Positions 54,141 to 63,078 are shown, counted from the stretch's first letter. The stretch: 64,000 nt of DNA from DASXKD01 sp963707905 (GCA_963707905.1 CAVPSA010000059.1:124001-188000); one strand, 5' to 3'. Program-made: numbers and translations. Notes: a model not told the origin generated them from the letters alone.

Positions 54141-55693
54141 CCGCCTCACCGCGCTGGACCCGCTTGTCACCCCCACAGCGGGCCCTATCACCTGGGCGCT
54201 CCTGCGTGGCCACGCATCGCCCACGGGTGGAAGGCCGGACCTGCGGCGTGCTGGACCAGCCGAAGCTGACCCAGGGGACCTGGGTGCACCCCGGCGAGGT
54301 GGTGGTCGAGCGCAGTTTCGCCGACGCGCTCGGCATCGGCGCCGGGGCGAGGATCACCCTGAACGGGCGGCCGTTCCGGGTAGCCGGGGTGGCGGTCACC
54401 GCAGCCTTCACCCCGTACCCGAACGTCTGCTTCACCGGCTGCATCATCGGCACCGGCCAGAAGATGGCGAGCGCGCCCGGCCTGATCTGGGTCACCCGGG
54501 CTGTGGCGCGCGGCCTGGTCACGCGCGCGGAGCCGCTGACGTACTTCCTGAACCTGAAACTGGCCCACCCGGGCAGCGCGGACGCGTTCGTCAACGCGCA
54601 CAGCAACCCCAGCCCGGCCGCGCCCTATCTGACCGGATGGCAGGACATCAGCCAGCAGGACGGGAACGTGGTGAAGAACGAGCAACTGGTCATGATCGTG
54701 GCCAGCTGGCTGCTGTGCCTGCTCGCGATCGCCAGCGTCGCGGTGCTCGTCGCGGGCCGGGTGGCCGACCAGATCCGCCGGGTGGGGCTGCTCAAGGCGG
54801 TCGGCGCCACGCCGGGCCTGGTCGCCGCGGTGTTCCTGGCCGAGTACCTGGTGCTGGCGCTGGTGGCGGCTGCGGCCGGGCTCGCCGCCGGGCGGCTCGT
54901 CGCGCCGCTGCTCACCAACCCCGGGGCCGGCCTGCTCGGCACCGCGGGGGCGCCGCCGATGTCCCTGTCCACCGTGATCGTGGTGGCGGGCGTGGCGCTG
55001 GCCGTCGCGGCCGTGGCGACGCTCCTGCCCGCGGTGCGGGCGGCCCGGACGAGCACCGTGCCCGCCCTCTCGGACGCGGCCCGGCCGCCACGGCGGCGGG
55101 GCTGGCTGGTCGCGCTCTCCGCCCGGCTGCCGGTGCCGCTGCTGCTGGCCCTGCGGCTGGCCGGCCGTCGGCCGCGCCGCGTCCTGCTCTCGGTGTTCAG
55201 CGTCGCGGTCACGGTCAGCGGGATCGTCGCGGTCCTGATCGTGCACGCCCATGACGACCTGCGGTTCGCCGCCGCCTCCACGCTGGCTGACCCGCGGATC
55301 GAGCGGCTCAACCAGGTGATGATGGTCTTCACGGTGGCGCTGGTCGCCCTGGCGGCGGTCAACGCGGTCCTGATCACCTGGGCGATGGTGGTCGATGCCC
55401 GGCGTTCGTCGGCGGTAGCGCGAGCGCTCGGCGCGACGCCGGGGCAGGTCAGCGCCGGGCTGTCCGGGGCTCAGGTACTGCCCGCGCTGATCGGGGCCCT
55501 GCTCGGCATCCCGGGAGGCTTCGGGCTGGTGAACGCCGTACGGCATAACGCGGGTTCGGTGATCACCACCCCGCCGATCTGGTGGCTGGCCGCCGTCGTG
55601 ATCGGGACCGCGGCCGTGGTGGCCGTGCTCACCGCGGTGCCGGCCCGCATCGGGGCCCGGCGATCGGTGGCCGGCGTTCTGCAGGCTGAATAA
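54122..55693 (+). pseudogene. FtsX-type ABC permease, N-terminally truncated
   Basis: Recognisable sequence begins in the middle of the first extracytoplasmic domain (VLDQPKLTQGTWVHPGEVVV, ERSFADALGIGAGARITLNG). It continues through membrane helices and coupling motifs (RVGLLKAVGATPGLVAAVFL, LLALRLAGRRPRRVLLSVFS, AVARALGATPGQVSAGLSGA) to a normal end. The first membrane helix and some 150-200 residues are missing, and no ATPase gene accompanies it. The first 40 residues of the open frame do not look like a permease. A deletion between the response regulator and this gene would explain both odd ends. Confidence 0.72.
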
Positions 55694-55727
55694 GCCGTCG
55701 CGGCCGGCGCGGTGCGCTGGCCAGCGG

Positions 55728-56963
55728 TCACAGGGGCTGGCTAGGGCGGCCGGAGGACAGCCGGGCTGCCCTCGTCACCAGGTAGTCCCGCTCGCGCAGG
55801 TTCGTGGTGCGGGCGGCGGCGGCTTCGAACTCGGCGATCGCGCCACCGGCGTCGCCGGCCTGCTCCAGCAGGTGGGCCCGCACCGAATGCAGCCGGTGGT
55901 GGTCGCCAAGCTGGCCGGCCAGGCCGTCAAGTAGCGCCAGGCCTGCGTCCGGGCCTTGTGCCATGGCCATGGCGACGGCCCGGTTCAGCGCGACCATCGG
56001 GTTGCCGGTCATCGCCCCCAGCCGGTCGTACAGGGCCAGGATCCGCGGCCAGTCGGTGCTCGCATGGCTGGCGGCCTGGTCGTGCAATGCCGCGATGGCC
56101 GCCAGCAGCTGGTACTCGCCCGGCTCGCTCTGGCGCAGGGCGCCGGTGAGCAGCGTCAGGCCCTCGGTGATGAGCGGGCGGTCCCAGCGGGTACGGTCCT
56201 GCGCTTCGAGCGGCACCAGTTCGCCGTCGGGCCCGGTCCGTGCCGGGCGCCGGGCGTCGGTCAGCAGCATCAGCGCGAGCAGGCCGGTGACCTCGGCATC
56301 GGCCGGCCGGGCCGCGTGCACGCCGCGGGCCAGCCGGACCGCCTCGCCGGACAGGTCGGTGCGCGCCAGGTCGGGCCCGTCGCTGGCCGCGTATCCCTCG
56401 TTGAAGATCAGGTAAAGCACGTGCAGCACCGAACGCAGCCGCTCGCCGCCGCCACCCGGCGGCGGCAGCGTGAACGGCTCGTCGAAGCCCTTGAGCTTCG
56501 CCTTGGCCCGGCTGATCCGCTGCGCCATGGTCGCCTCGGGGACGAGAAACGCGGCCGCGATCTCGCGGGTGGTGAGGCCGCCGACGGCGCGCAGCGTGAG
56601 CGGTATCGCGGCACCGGGGGACAGGGCCGGATGACAGCACATCAGCATGAGCGTCAGCGTGTCGTCGTGCGCCGGGACCGGCTCGGCCGGGACCAGCGAC
56701 CAGGAGGCGGCCAGTTCCTCGCGCCGCCGGCGCGCCTCGTCGCTCCGGTACCGGTCGGCCATCTTGCGCGAGGCCACCCGGATGAGCCAGGCAAGCGGGT
56801 TGTCCGGCGTGCCGTCGGCCGGCCATGTCGTGGCGGCGGCCAGCAGCGCCTCTTGCACGGCGTCCTCCGCATCGGCGAAGTGACCGTAGCGCCGGACGAC
56901 CGCCCCGAGTGCCCGCGGCGCCAGGTCGCGCAGCAGGTCCGCGGTGCCTTGCCGGTCGGTCAC
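55728..56963 (-). CDS. ECF-type RNA polymerase sigma factor with DUF6596-like C-terminal domain
   Basis: About 411 residues. Sigma region 2 shows DAEDAVQEALLAAATTWPAD and NPLAWLIRVASRKMADRYRS. Region 4 shows LTTREIAAAFLVPEATMAQR, then ISRAKAKLK. The long C-terminal part (LRSVLHVLYLIFNEGYAASD, TEGLTLLTGALRQSEPGEYQ) is the TPR-like domain of this ECF group. Such sigma factors pair with a YCII protein gene; here the GTG start overlaps the YCII stop (GTGA). The partner probably senses a small molecule and no anti-sigma factor is visible. Confidence 0.9.
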   Translation of the reverse strand: MTDRQGTADLLRDLAPRALGAVVRRYGHFADAEDAVQEALLAAATTWPADGTPDNPLAWLIRVASRKMADRYRSDEARRRREELAASWSLVPAEPVPAHDDTLTLMLMCCHPALSPGAAIPLTLRAVGGLTTREIAAAFLVPEATMAQRISRAKAKLKGFDEPFTLPPPGGGGERLRSVLHVLYLIFNEGYAASDGPDLARTDLSGEAVRLARGVHAARPADAEVTGLLALMLLTDARRPARTGPDGELVPLEAQDRTRWDRPLITEGLTLLTGALRQSEPGEYQLLAAIAALHDQAASHASTDWPRILALYDRLGAMTGNPMVALNRAVAMAMAQGPDAGLALLDGLAGQLGDHHRLHSVRAHLLEQAGDAGGAIAEFEAAAARTTNLRERDYLVTRAARLSSGRPSQPL

Positions 56964-57361
56964 ACCTCGGGATCCGGGGCGCTCATCACCGCGCGCACCT
57001 CGATGAGCTGGCGAATGGGCGCACCGTCCGGCCCTGGGGCGGCGGAGATCCTGGCCGCGATCTCGACGGCCCGGTCGGGCGATTCCACGTCCACGATCCG
57101 GTACCCGGCGAGCAGTTCCTTGGACTCGGGAAACGGGCCGTCGGTGATCACCGGGGCGCTGGTCCCGTCCGAGACCACGAACCTCGCCTGCTCGGGCCCG
57201 GACAGTCCCTGCGCGTCCACCAGTTCGCCGCGATCGAGGAGTTCGGCGTTCAGGACCTGCTGGAACTCGATGTGCGCCTTGATGTCGGCCGGTGACCACT
57301 GGGTCATCGGCGGGCAGTCGGCCCCGGCCGCCCCGTAGCTCTGCAACAGCATGTACCGCAT
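56960..57361 (-). CDS. YCII-related (DGPF) domain protein
   Basis: A 133-residue protein with MRYMLLQSYGAAG at the start, ARFVVSDGTSAPVITDGPFP (the DGPF motif), and the end LAGYRIVDVESPDRAVEIAA. YCII/DGPF proteins are almost always encoded beside this ECF sigma group in actinobacteria. It has a dimeric ferredoxin-like fold with a possible active-site His/Asp; the function is unknown. Coupled to the sigma gene by GTGA. Confidence 0.9.
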   Translation of the reverse strand: MRYMLLQSYGAAGADCPPMTQWSPADIKAHIEFQQVLNAELLDRGELVDAQGLSGPEQARFVVSDGTSAPVITDGPFPESKELLAGYRIVDVESPDRAVEIAARISAAPGPDGAPIRQLIEVRAVMSAPDPEV

Positions 57362-57423
57362 CGCCTCATCCTCTCCGGTCCGGCGGCCCGTGCCGCCGCT
57401 CAGAAAGACGTCGGAGCTGGCGG

Positions 57424-57765
57424 CTACTTCTCGACATCGGACCGGGACCCGTAGGGCGGGGCGAAAATGACGAGCAGGGCCAGGTCCCCGCGGACGTCGG
57501 TGAACTGGTGCCGCTCGCCCGCCGGTACGAAGATCACTGCGCCAGGACGGACCTCCGTGGTACCCGAGTCCGTCACCAGCGTGGCGGCACCTGCCTGCAC
57601 CACGTAGATCTCGTCCTCGCGGTGCGGCTCCTGGTCGTCCAGGCCGCCCGCCGGGATCGAGTACGTGCCTACGCTGAGATCCTTGCTGGCCATGTGCTCG
57701 GCCCAGTGGTTGGGCTCGCCGCCCGTGGCCGGAGTGTACCGGCCCGCCCCCTCGATGACCTGCAT
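57424..57765 (-). CDS. Cupin-domain protein
   Basis: A 113-residue single cupin: PHREDEIYVVQAGAATLVTD is motif 1 with the metal His and Glu, and PGAVIFVPAGERHQFTDVRG is motif 2 with the second His. It starts MQVIEGAGRYTPATGG. It may be a small metal-binding enzyme or sensor. It lies downstream of the GntR gene in the same direction, so the pair may be one unit. Confidence 0.85.
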   Translation of the reverse strand: MQVIEGAGRYTPATGGEPNHWAEHMASKDLSVGTYSIPAGGLDDQEPHREDEIYVVQAGAATLVTDSGTTEVRPGAVIFVPAGERHQFTDVRGDLALLVIFAPPYGSRSDVEK

Positions 57766-57797
57766 GCACGATCCCTTCGCACTGGTGCCCGGAACTG

Positions 57798-58046
57798 CTA
57801 TCGGCCAGGGTTGACGTAGGAGCCCCTGCCCTTGACGGTAACGACGAGTCCTTGGTCGCGCAGCAGGGCGATCGCCTTGCGCGCAGTGCCGCGGGCGACA
57901 CCGAACTCCTGCTGCAGTTGCGTCTCGCTCGGCACCGGCCGGTCCGGCAGCAGCTGCCCCGCCTCGATGCGCGACCGCAGGATGTCGGCAACCTGGACGT
58001 AGACGGGCGTGGCACTGTCGGGATCGACGGTCTGCCTTGTTGCCAT
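57798..58046 (-). CDS. Short GntR-family regulator (DNA-binding domain only)
   Basis: An 82-residue protein that is nearly all GntR winged helix: PVYVQVADILRSRIEAGQLL, PDRPVPSETQLQQEFGVARG and TARKAIALLRDQGLVVTVKG. No effector domain follows, so it senses nothing by itself or uses a partner. The family start MATRQTVDPDSATPVYVQVA is clear. It is divergent from the methyltransferase gene at 58143 and a possible operator lies between them. Confidence 0.88.
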   Translation of the reverse strand: MATRQTVDPDSATPVYVQVADILRSRIEAGQLLPDRPVPSETQLQQEFGVARGTARKAIALLRDQGLVVTVKGRGSYVNPGR

Positions 58047-58106
58047 GCCAGGCAGCTAACCCGTGCATGCTCATGACACACCGTCCTGATACGGGTATGA
58101 ACGAGA

Positions 58107-58133
58107 GTAGACGGGCATGGACAAGTAGTCTAC
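58107..58133. promoter_or_regulatory. Possible GntR operator
   Basis: GTAGAC (58107-58112) and GTCTAC (58128-58133) form an inverted repeat. The right arm belongs to the palindrome GTAG-T-CTAC, which fits the GT(N)AC pattern of many GntR sites. It lies between the divergent gntR and methyltransferase genes, overlapping the likely methyltransferase start region. Confidence 0.4.
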
Positions 58134-58142
58134 GATGCTGCC

Positions 58143-59003
58143 ATGTACCCGAGCCGAGCGAGCATTGACAGCCGTCCCGTCTTCGATCCGGGGGTGGCGC
58201 ATCCGGCGCGGGTGTACAACTACTGGCTCGGCGGCAAAGACCACTACCAAGCCGACCGGGCGGTCGCCGGCGAGGTGGCCCGCTGCCGTCCGCACGTAGT
58301 GGCCGGGGCGCGGGCGAACCGGGCCTTCCTGGCCCGGGCGGTGCGCTACCTGGCCAGCGATTGCGGCATCCGCCAGTTCCTGGACATCGGCACCGGGCTG
58401 CCCGCCCCGGACAGCACCCACGAGCTGGCCCGGCTGGTCGCGCCCGAGTGTGCGGTCGCCTATGCCGACAACGACCCGCTCGTGCTCGTCTACGCCCGGG
58501 CGCTGCTCACCAGCAGGCCCGGGGGCCGGTGCGGTTACATCGACGCCGACCTGCGGAATCCAGCCGCGCTTCTGGCCCAGGCGTCGGCCACGCTCGACTT
58601 CGCCCAGCCCGTCGCCGTGCTGCTGCTGGCCATCCTGCACTTCCTGCCACCAGCCGACGACCCGGCCGGGATCGTGGCCACGCTGGCCCGTGCCTTAGCG
58701 CCCGGCTCCTACCTGGTGATCTCCCATCTGACCGCCGACTTCGCCCCCGGCCAGGTCGGTGCCGCCGTCGAGGCCTACAACGCCGGCGTGCCCGGCGGTG
58801 TCACCCCGCGCGGCCACGCCGAGGTCACCGCGCTGTTCGGCGGCCTGCCCCTGGTCCCGCCCGGCGTCGTCCCGGTCACCCAATGGCGCCCCGCCGCCCC
58901 GTTCGGCCCCGCGGCCCCGGACGCCGACCTGTACGCCGGGATCGCGCGAACCCGGCCGCATGCCTGCGCCAGCGCCACCCGCCTCGGCGTCCTCATCGGA
59001 TAG
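58143..59003 (+). CDS. SAM-dependent methyltransferase (Methyltransf_19/DUF574)
   Basis: A 286-residue protein typical of actinomycetes. The N-terminal motif VAHPARVYNYWLGGKDHYQA and the SAM motif IRQFLDIGTGLPAPDSTHEL, then AVAYADNDPLVLVYARALL and YLVISHL, are the family signature. Many paralogues exist in such genomes; substrates are unknown. Divergent from gntR with a possible operator between. Ends before a very strong shared hairpin. Confidence 0.9.
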   Translation: MYPSRASIDSRPVFDPGVAHPARVYNYWLGGKDHYQADRAVAGEVARCRPHVVAGARANRAFLARAVRYLASDCGIRQFLDIGTGLPAPDSTHELARLVAPECAVAYADNDPLVLVYARALLTSRPGGRCGYIDADLRNPAALLAQASATLDFAQPVAVLLLAILHFLPPADDPAGIVATLARALAPGSYLVISHLTADFAPGQVGAAVEAYNAGVPGGVTPRGHAEVTALFGGLPLVPPGVVPVTQWRPAAPFGPAAPDADLYAGIARTRPHACASATRLGVLIG

Positions 59004-59027
59004 GGCCCCTGGCGCGGACACCGGAAA

Positions 59028-59064
59028 GCCTGGTGCCCCGCAGCAGCGCTGCGGGGCACCAGGC
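59028..59064. terminator. Strong bidirectional terminator hairpin
   Basis: A perfect 16-base inverted repeat, GCCTGGTGCCCCGCAG/CTGCGGGGCACCAGGC, encloses the loop CAGCG. It lies between the convergent stops at 59003 and 59079, and serves both genes. Confidence 0.88.
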
Positions 59065-59078
59065 CAGCGTGGCTTGGG

Positions 59079-59939
59079 TCAGTAGCCGGCGACCTGCATG
59101 AGGTAGAGGAAGGACTTGGTCTTGCTGATGGTTGACGTGGTGGCGTTGATGTAGATGCCGTCGGCGTGGGCGGATTTGGCGGCGGTGGCCATCTGGGTGG
59201 CGGTGCCGTAGGTGGTGGAGACTTCGGGGTCGGTGATGGCCTGGGGGTTGGCGGCCTGGGCCTCGGCGCGGGAGTTGCTGTAAAGGAAGTCGAACTCGGC
59301 CGGGTTGGTGGTGTTGACCTGGTCCTGGACTACGACCATGTCGGCGTCGGCGGCGGCGGCGCCGGGGATGTTGCAGCGCAGGAACCAGTGGTCCAGGTTC
59401 TCACCGGGGGTCTGCGGGCAGGCGGCGCCGGGGACCAGGCCCAGGTCGCGGCCGGGGGCCTCGATGACCTTCAGGCCGTTGGCGTGGGCGAGCTGGCCGA
59501 ATTCCTGCATGTACTGCGCGGGGTTCTGCTGCTCGTTGAGCGGGGTTGCGGACCAGTACTCGGGGTCGTACATGACCCAGCTGTAAGTCGGCGCGATGGC
59601 GTGGCTGGCAATGTCGGCGGCGAATTGGGCGTAGGAGGTGTAGGCCAGCACGCCGGAGGTGGTGAATCCGTCGCTGACCGGGGAGGTGGCCGCATTCGGG
59701 CCGGTGGCATAGGAGCCGGGTGTGTTGAAGAAGTGGCTGGCAATGGCGGGTTTCAACTGGTCGAGCTGGTGGATGTTCCAGCCGGTCATGATCCAGTTGG
59801 TGGTGGTGGCGGCGGAGGCGGGTGCCATGCCGAGGGTGGTGGCGGCGGCGCCGGCGGCGAGGGTGGCGGCCACGGCGATGGACAGGCGGGCGATGAGCTT
59901 CCTGGCTGGGCGGGTGGTGGAAACGGTGCTGGCGGACAT
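59079..59939 (-). CDS. Secreted protein of unknown function
   Basis: A 286-residue protein. The signal peptide has a basic start, the hydrophobic stretch LSIAVAATLAAGAAATTLGM and the likely cleavage site APASA-ATT. The mature part has segments such as YSWVMYDPEYWSATPLNEQQ, HANGLKVIEAPGRDLGLVPG and ADMVVVQDQVNTTNPAEFDF. It looks like an alpha/beta barrel of the glycosidase type, with acidic residues at strand ends, but I recognise no family. Only two cysteines are present, possibly a disulfide. No neighbour gives a hint. Confidence 0.75.
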   Translation of the reverse strand: MSASTVSTTRPARKLIARLSIAVAATLAAGAAATTLGMAPASAATTTNWIMTGWNIHQLDQLKPAIASHFFNTPGSYATGPNAATSPVSDGFTTSGVLAYTSYAQFAADIASHAIAPTYSWVMYDPEYWSATPLNEQQNPAQYMQEFGQLAHANGLKVIEAPGRDLGLVPGAACPQTPGENLDHWFLRCNIPGAAAADADMVVVQDQVNTTNPAEFDFLYSNSRAEAQAANPQAITDPEVSTTYGTATQMATAAKSAHADGIYINATTSTISKTKSFLYLMQVAGY

Positions 59940-60363
59940 GACTACCCCTTAGGAATTGCTTTCATGTTTTTGCGTGTATAACTAGATTGCAAGAAATGGG
60001 GGGTGGTTCCCCAGAGGCGTGCTGCCTGTCCTGGCAGGGGTATCTGGCCCCGGCTGTTGGGCCGGTGAACCGGCAATCATGGAGCAAATGGGCCCGGGGA
60101 AAAAGGCCCGGTGGAAAGGTCATCCGGCCTTATCGCCCGGGGCCGGAAGTCCCGGGCCGGAAGTCCCACGGATCCCCGGCGGGCCTTGCGCCCGGCTTGA
60201 CGCGCCGTACGGCCGCTCAGACCCCTGCTAGCGCCGGGCGGGCGCGGACACCGGCCAACCGCGCCCGCCACAACCGCCCGGGCCGCGAGCAGTACGATGG
60301 CCTTGATAGGTAGCGTTCCTACGTATAGGGGCCCGCGCGGCACCCCGCAAGGAGGCAGCTGAC
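59940..60363. other. Gene-free divergent region with a direct repeat
   Basis: No gene is supported. Near 59960-59995 the sequence is AT-rich, so a minus-strand promoter for the secreted protein is likely there. GGGCCGGAAGTCCC-type sequence occurs twice in tandem at about 60139-60167. Close to the plus-strand gene, GGTAGCG and CCTACG near 60308-60322 form a short inverted repeat that may be part of its promoter. Confidence 0.4.
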
Positions 60364-60912
60364 ATGCTCGCGTCCAGCCGCATCCTCGGTGACCAGGTCG
60401 GTTCCACCGCCCCGGTGTTCCTGGCTTTCCTCGCCATCCACGTACTCGCCGGGCTCACCGCGGTGATCACCGGAGCGATCGCGGCATTCTCCCGAAAGGG
60501 GAGCCCCCGTCACGTCCGCGCCGGACGCTGGTACTACCGCGCCATCTGCGCCGTCTTCGCCACCGCCACCGCGCTGGCCGCCATGCGCTGGCAGCGGGAC
60601 TACTACCTGTTCCTCATCGGCGCTGTCGCCTTCACCGCCGCCACCATCGGGTACCTGCACCGCCGTCGCCACCGGCCCGGCGACACCCCGCACATCGCCG
60701 GGATGGGTACCGCCTACATCGCCATGCTCACCGCGTTCTACGTCGACAACGGCCCCCGGCTTCCGCTCTGGGACCACCTGCCGACCCTGGCGTTCTGGCT
60801 GCTGCCCACCGCCATCGGGGCGCCCATCATCGCCCGCTCCGTCGCCCGCGCCCGCACGCACGGCGCCAGCATGGACGCCCGACCAGCCACTATCACCCGC
60901 AACAACCGATAA
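60364..60912 (+). CDS. DUF2306-like integral membrane protein
   Basis: A 182-residue protein with five or so membrane helices: VFLAFLAIHVLAGLTAVITG, YYRAICAVFATATALAAMRW, YYLFLIGAVAFTAATIGYLH, MGTAYIAMLTAFYVDNGPRL and LPTLAFWLLPTAIGAPIIAR. His-containing segments (RKGSPRHVRAGRWYYRA) resemble DUF2306/heme-membrane-type proteins. The function is unknown. It stands alone, convergent with arsM. Confidence 0.75.
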   Translation: MLASSRILGDQVGSTAPVFLAFLAIHVLAGLTAVITGAIAAFSRKGSPRHVRAGRWYYRAICAVFATATALAAMRWQRDYYLFLIGAVAFTAATIGYLHRRRHRPGDTPHIAGMGTAYIAMLTAFYVDNGPRLPLWDHLPTLAFWLLPTAIGAPIIARSVARARTHGASMDARPATITRNNR

Positions 60913-60941
60913 CGGGCAGCCACGAAGCCATTGAGCGGTGC

Positions 60942-61691
60942 TCAGCCAACTGGTTTGCCCGCCTGGATGATCGCGGAATGCAACCCCAGGCCTGCCTCGT
61001 GAGTGAGCGTGATGGTGATCTCGGTGAACCCGGCGGTCCGGAGCAGGCCCGCATACTGGCGCCTGGTCAGAGTGCCGTTGAGGCAGCCGACCTGCCGTTC
61101 GGCGGCGGCGAGCTGGGCGGGTTCGGTGCCCTCATCGGCGATGACGTCGCTGACGCCCAGCCGCCCGCCGGGCCGCAGTACCCGGAAGGCTTCGGCGAGG
61201 ACGCGTGGCTTGTCGGTGGACAGGTTGATAACGCAGTTGGAGATGACCACGTCCACGTGCTCGCCGGGCAGCGGGATGTCCTCGATGTGGCCGTGCAGGA
61301 AGGTGGCGTTGGTGACGCCGGCCGCGACGGCGTTGGCGCGGGCGAGGACGAGCATGTCCGGGCTGGCGTCCAAGCCGTAGGCAGTGCCGCCGGGGGTGAC
61401 CCTGCGGGCGGACAGCAGCACGTCCAGGCCGCCGCCGGAGCCCAGATCCAGGACGGTCTGGCCGGGGTGCAGGCCGGCGACCGCCAGGGGGTTGCCGCAG
61501 CCGAGGCTGGCGCGCAGTGCGTCTTCCGGGGCGCCGTCGGCTCTGGTGTAAGCGGCGGCGCCGCAGCCCGCGTCGGTGAAGGCGCCCGGGTCGCTGTCGG
61601 TGATGGCGCCACCGGCCAGGGCGGTGCGGGCCAGGCCGGAGTAACGGGCGATGACAGCATCCCGGTTGCGGGAGGCAGGGTTGCTGGCCAC
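60942..61691 (-). CDS. arsM: Arsenite S-adenosylmethionine methyltransferase
   Basis: A 249-residue methyltransferase. The SAM motif VLDLGSGGGLDVLLSARRV and the family pattern ASLGCGNPLAVAGLHPGQTV are clear. Conserved As(III)-binding cysteines appear in SLGCGNP, VISNCVINLSTDKPRV and ERQVGCLNGTLTRR. It turns As(III) into mono- and dimethylated forms. It is the last gene of a minus-strand operon after two arsR genes; the demethylating arsI lies on the other side, so both directions of the methylarsenical cycle are encoded. Confidence 0.92.
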   Translation of the reverse strand: MASNPASRNRDAVIARYSGLARTALAGGAITDSDPGAFTDAGCGAAAYTRADGAPEDALRASLGCGNPLAVAGLHPGQTVLDLGSGGGLDVLLSARRVTPGGTAYGLDASPDMLVLARANAVAAGVTNATFLHGHIEDIPLPGEHVDVVISNCVINLSTDKPRVLAEAFRVLRPGGRLGVSDVIADEGTEPAQLAAAERQVGCLNGTLTRRQYAGLLRTAGFTEITITLTHEAGLGLHSAIIQAGKPVG

Positions 61692-61702
61692 TGGGCACTC
61701 CT

Positions 61703-62035
61703 TCAGGGCTGGGCGGGGACGGGCGCGGGGCGGCCCATGACGATGTCGGCGGCAGTGGGGAAGCAGCCCACGCAGGCGTCGTTGATCCGGTAGTAGGTGG
61801 CGGTTCCCCGGTGCTCGGACAGCAGGAACCGCACCTCAGCCAGCACCTTGAGATGCGCGGACACGGTGGACTGGACCACGTCAACGGCGGCGACGATCTC
61901 GCCCACGTTCATCGGCGTGCCGCGGCGGGCGAGCAGGGAGACGATCTGGATCCGGGTGGGGTCGGCGAGCGCCTTGAACCAGGTGGCGTACTCGGCTGCG
62001 GTGGCCCGGTCAAGGGGCTGGGCGGCTTCATTCAT
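61703..62035 (-). CDS. ArsR-family metalloregulator
   Basis: A 110-residue winged helix: WFKALADPTRIQIVSLLARR, then IVAAVDVVQSTVSAHLKVLA. The usual ELCVCDL metal motif is missing at helix 4; instead cysteines occur near the C-terminus in YRINDACVGCFPTA, a position used by some atypical arsenic-sensing ArsR proteins. It lies between another arsR (two bases away) and arsM (11 bases), so it is cotranscribed with both. Confidence 0.87.
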   Translation of the reverse strand: MNEAAQPLDRATAAEYATWFKALADPTRIQIVSLLARRGTPMNVGEIVAAVDVVQSTVSAHLKVLAEVRFLLSEHRGTATYYRINDACVGCFPTAADIVMGRPAPVPAQP

Positions 62036-62037
62036 CG

Positions 62038-62439
62038 TTAATCGACGATAGCCGATAAAGGTTGCGGAGGGAAGCCTGGCTGGGGGCGTGGGTTCCCGAT
62101 GAGCGCGGCGAGGCCGGCCAGTGCCTGGGTGCTGGCCCGGTAGTAGACCCACACGCCGCGCTTGTCCCGCTCCAGCAGGCCCGCTTCGTGCAGCACCTTG
62201 AGGTGGTGGCTGATCGTCGGCTGGGTCAGGTTGAAGGCGTCGTTCAGGTCGCAGGCGCATGCCTCGCCGCCGGGGTGGGAGGCCACCAGCGACATCAGTC
62301 GCAGCCGTACCGGGTCGGCGAGTGCCTTCAGCAGCGGCGCGACCTGGCCGGCCTGTGCCTGGGACATCGGCTCGGCCGACAGCGGCGGGCAGCAGGCCGC
62401 CGTCCCGGCCGGGTCCAGCAGCGGCAAAGACTTCGACAT
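62038..62439 (-). CDS. arsR: ArsR-family arsenic-responsive repressor
   Basis: A 133-residue ArsR protein with LLKALADPVRLRLMSLVASH, the metal motif GGEACACDLNDAFNLTQPTI (CxC), and SHHLKVLHEAGLLERDKRGV. Extra cysteines lie at the N-terminus (GTAACCPPLSAE). I start it at MSKSLPLL; the longer frame to 62493 overlaps the operator region. It is first in the arsR-arsR-arsM operon and is divergent from arsI; it probably represses both. Confidence 0.9.
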   Translation of the reverse strand: MSKSLPLLDPAGTAACCPPLSAEPMSQAQAGQVAPLLKALADPVRLRLMSLVASHPGGEACACDLNDAFNLTQPTISHHLKVLHEAGLLERDKRGVWVYYRASTQALAGLAALIGNPRPQPGFPPQPLSAIVD

Positions 62440-62528
62440 ACGTCTATATTGACAGCTATCGATGCCTGTGGCAAGCTCAGGAACACAAGACATAGACGCT
62501 TATCTAAGTCTGAGCCCCGGAGGTTCCC
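62440..62528. promoter_or_regulatory. Divergent arsR/arsI promoter region with ArsR-like operator
   Basis: An AT-rich stretch TCTATATTGACAGCTATCGA (about 62443-62462) shares the spacing and bases TATnTTGACnG...AGCTAT with the region before the third arsR gene. A second AT-rich part, CATAGACGCTTATCTAAGTC, lies before arsI. These are likely the promoters and binding sites for the neighbouring ArsR protein. Confidence 0.5.
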
Positions 62529-62993
62529 ATGACCAGCCGCGTACAGCTCGCGCTGAACGTCAGCGACATCGACCAGGCAGTCGCCTTCTACGCCAGGCTG
62601 TTCGGCACCGGCCCGGCCAAACGGCGCCCCGGGTATGCCAACTTCGCCGTCGCTGACCCGCCGCTGAAGCTGGTCCTGCTGGAAAACCCCGGCCAGGGCG
62701 GCAGCCTCAATCACCTCGGCGTCGAGGTCCCCGACACGGGCACCGTCGGGGCTGAGCAGGCGCGCCTGGCCGGGGCGGGCCTGGCGTCCTCCGCTCAGGG
62801 CGAGACCACCTGCTGTTACGCCGCGCAGGACAAGTTCTGGGTCCAGGGCGCCCCCGACGGCGAGGCCTGGGAGATCTATACCGTGCTGGCCGACAGCCCC
62901 ACCTTCTACGCCGAAGGTCACGGGGAGGGATGCTGCGGCGGCACCGGCCAGCGCGGCGAGCCGGCAGCCGCCCACGGCGCCCCCTGCTGCTGA
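62529..62993 (+). CDS. arsI: ArsI-type C-As lyase (glyoxalase/dioxygenase fold)
   Basis: A 154-residue vicinal-oxygen-chelate protein: VQLALNVSDIDQAVAFYARL, SLNHLGVEVPDTGTV (metal His), and the paired cysteines of GETTCCYAAQDKFWVQG with a metal Glu in EAWEIYTVLAD. It is an Fe(II) dioxygenase that demethylates trivalent methylarsenicals, and relatives such as CadI bind cadmium. The C-terminus adds several Cys (GCCGG, PCC), possibly for metal binding. Divergent from arsR. Confidence 0.9.
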   Translation: MTSRVQLALNVSDIDQAVAFYARLFGTGPAKRRPGYANFAVADPPLKLVLLENPGQGGSLNHLGVEVPDTGTVGAEQARLAGAGLASSAQGETTCCYAAQDKFWVQGAPDGEAWEIYTVLADSPTFYAEGHGEGCCGGTGQRGEPAAAHGAPCC

Positions 62994-63078
62994 CAAACCA
63001 GCGCGATTTCTGCGCCGGCCCGGCAACCCGGCGGGCGGGGGCAGGCGGCCGGTGCCTCCGCTGGCTGGGACGGCCGGG

